From an uncultured Lachnospiraceae bacterium (GTDB lineage Bacteria; Bacillota; Clostridia; Lachnospirales; Lachnospiraceae): DNA of 15,476 bases. Each line of letters begins with the position of its first letter. Position 1 is the first letter of the stretch. The stretch lies in the NCBI GenBank assembly GCA_902489925.1, contig CABUBX010000034.1, forward strand, positions 1 to 15,476. Reading direction: 5' to 3'. The notes beneath the pieces were generated by a model. The model searched no databases. It was not told the origin of the DNA and was given only the letters and a program-made list of their open reading frames with translations. This document shows, piece by piece, positions 15,162-15,476 of the stretch. The translations under genes and the position numbers were made by a program.

Positions 15162-15223
15162 CATATCTGATAAAATCTATTCTGATTTTATTTCTGCTAT
15201 TGTTCTTTTCTTCCTAAAAATAC

Positions 15224-15258
15224 ACAAAAAAAATAAACCCTTGAAAATTCAAGGGTTT
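15224..15258 (-). terminator. Intrinsic terminator downstream of tRNA-Leu
   Basis: A 10-bp stem (AAACCCTTGA at 15235-15244, TCAAGGGTTT at 15249-15258) with a 4-base loop is followed on the minus strand by a long T-rich tract (ATTTTTTTT). It lies 6 bases after the tRNA-Leu 3' end. Confidence 0.9.
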
Positions 15259-15263
15259 TAGCG

Positions 15264-15343
15264 TGCGGATGACAGGAATCGAACCTGCACGGTCTCCCAC
15301 TAGATCCTAAGTCTAGCGCGTCTGCCAGTTCCGCCACATCCGC
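15264..15343 (-). tRNA. tRNA-Leu (anticodon UAG)
   Basis: This 80-base tRNA folds well. The acceptor stem is GCGGATG/CATCCGC with discriminator A. The anticodon stem CTAGA/TCTAG encloses the loop CTTAGGA, giving anticodon TAG and so reading CUN leucine codons. An extended variable arm (TGGGAGACCGT) is present, as expected for tRNA-Leu, and the T arm is GCAGG-TTCGATT-CCTGT. The CCA end is not encoded, since the next minus-strand bases are CGC. Confidence 0.96.
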
Positions 15344-15355
15344 ATAACATATTTG

Positions 15356-15390
15356 GAAAAATACAGCCTTGAAGAAGTCTCTCCAAGGCT
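15356..15390 (-). terminator. Terminator-like hairpin between tRNA-Lys and tRNA-Leu
   Basis: On the minus strand AGCCTTGGAGA pairs with TCTTCAAGGCT (11 bp with one G-U) around the loop GACT (15390-15365). GTATTTTT follows, a short T-run. It sits 9 bases after the tRNA-Lys end and about 20 bases before tRNA-Leu. It could terminate the Lys transcript partially or guide precursor processing. Confidence 0.7.
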
Positions 15391-15399
15391 AATCTCTGC

Positions 15400-15472
15400 T
15401 GAGACATCGGGGATTCGAACCCCGGACAACTTGATTAAAAGTCAAGTGCTCTACCAACTGAGCTAATGCTCC
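15400..15472 (-). tRNA. tRNA-Lys (anticodon UUU), with imperfect acceptor stem
   Basis: This 73-base tRNA has a normal D arm (GCTC/GAGC), anticodon stem CTTGA/TCAAG with loop CTTTTAA (anticodon TTT), and T arm CGGGG-TTCGAAT-CCCCG. The acceptor arms are GGAGCAT and ATGTCTC. Read in standard register they give four Watson-Crick pairs, two G-U pairs (2-71 and 4-69) and an A-C mismatch at 3-70. Alternatively GAG pairs with CTC, leaving G1 unpaired and U69 bulged. CCA is not encoded. The promoter lies outside the window, which ends 4 bases upstream. Confidence 0.88.
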
Positions 15473-15476
15473 ATAT

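Larger units (their letters stand above)
14839..15223. other. Gene-free stretch upstream of the peptidase, with several inverted repeats
   Basis: No credible coding frame is seen in these 385 bases. The peptidase end (14839-15060) is very AT-rich and holds the 10-bp inverted repeat at 14993-15020. The tRNA end (15118-15191) holds three consecutive hairpins: AATGC/GCATT at 15118-15129, a GC-rich 9-bp stem at 15137-15161, and an 8-bp AT-rich stem at 15170-15191. None is followed by a T-run that would make it a clear intrinsic terminator. Confidence 0.6.

Noticed and set aside
1..15476. Mobile elements, CRISPR arrays, defence or secretion systems
   Set aside because: No transposase, integrase, regularly spaced direct repeats or phage-like genes were seen on either strand. 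The tRNA genes show no adjacent integrase or duplicated 3' end in the window.

Overview
The window reads as an ordinary stretch of chromosome from a low-GC, Gram-positive anaerobe of the class Clostridia, most likely Lachnospiraceae-like. That placement is inference. It rests on AT-rich DNA, strong AGGAGG ribosome binding sites, a monoderm-type DnaK that lacks the N-domain insertion of proteobacterial DnaK, HrcA/CIRCE control of the chaperone operon, and a carbohydrate ABC transporter with a LacI regulator. No phage, transposon, CRISPR array or defence gene is visible.

Bases 1-4138 (minus strand) hold a carbohydrate-uptake operon. Transcription runs from a promoter near 4025 through a lipoprotein sugar-binding protein, an intercistronic hairpin terminator, two CUT1-type permeases, and a gene cut by the window edge that looks like the start of a carbohydrate-active enzyme. 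No ATPase gene is present, so the transporter probably borrows a shared MsmK-type ATPase. The next gene upstream (4139-5167, minus) encodes a LacI-family regulator. The same 15-bp near-palindrome occurs three times: twice ahead of the binding protein, exactly 105 bp apart, and once at the start site of the regulator gene. This implies repression with looping plus autoregulation.

Bases 5424-10450 (minus strand) hold the class I heat-shock operon hrcA-grpE-dnaK-dnaJ. It has a sigma-A-type promoter and a perfect CIRCE operator in front, and a strong intrinsic terminator behind. hrcA starts at a GTG just downstream of CIRCE, and hrcA and grpE overlap by one base. A bulged hairpin lies between dnaK and dnaJ.

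Bases 10572-12778 (plus strand) hold hemW, divergent from hrcA, followed by a D-2-hydroxyacid dehydrogenase. A hairpin at 12785-12810 is shared with the convergent gene for a large cytoplasmic M28-type metallopeptidase (12826-14838, minus).

Bases 14839-15476 hold a gene-free stretch with several inverted repeats, then tRNA-Leu(UAG) and tRNA-Lys(UUU) on the minus strand. Each tRNA is followed by its own terminator-like hairpin. The tRNA-Lys acceptor stem is imperfect.

No clearly novel system is present. The points most worth checking are the three-operator arrangement, the tRNA-Lys acceptor stem with the terminator between the tRNAs, and the inverted repeats upstream of the peptidase.
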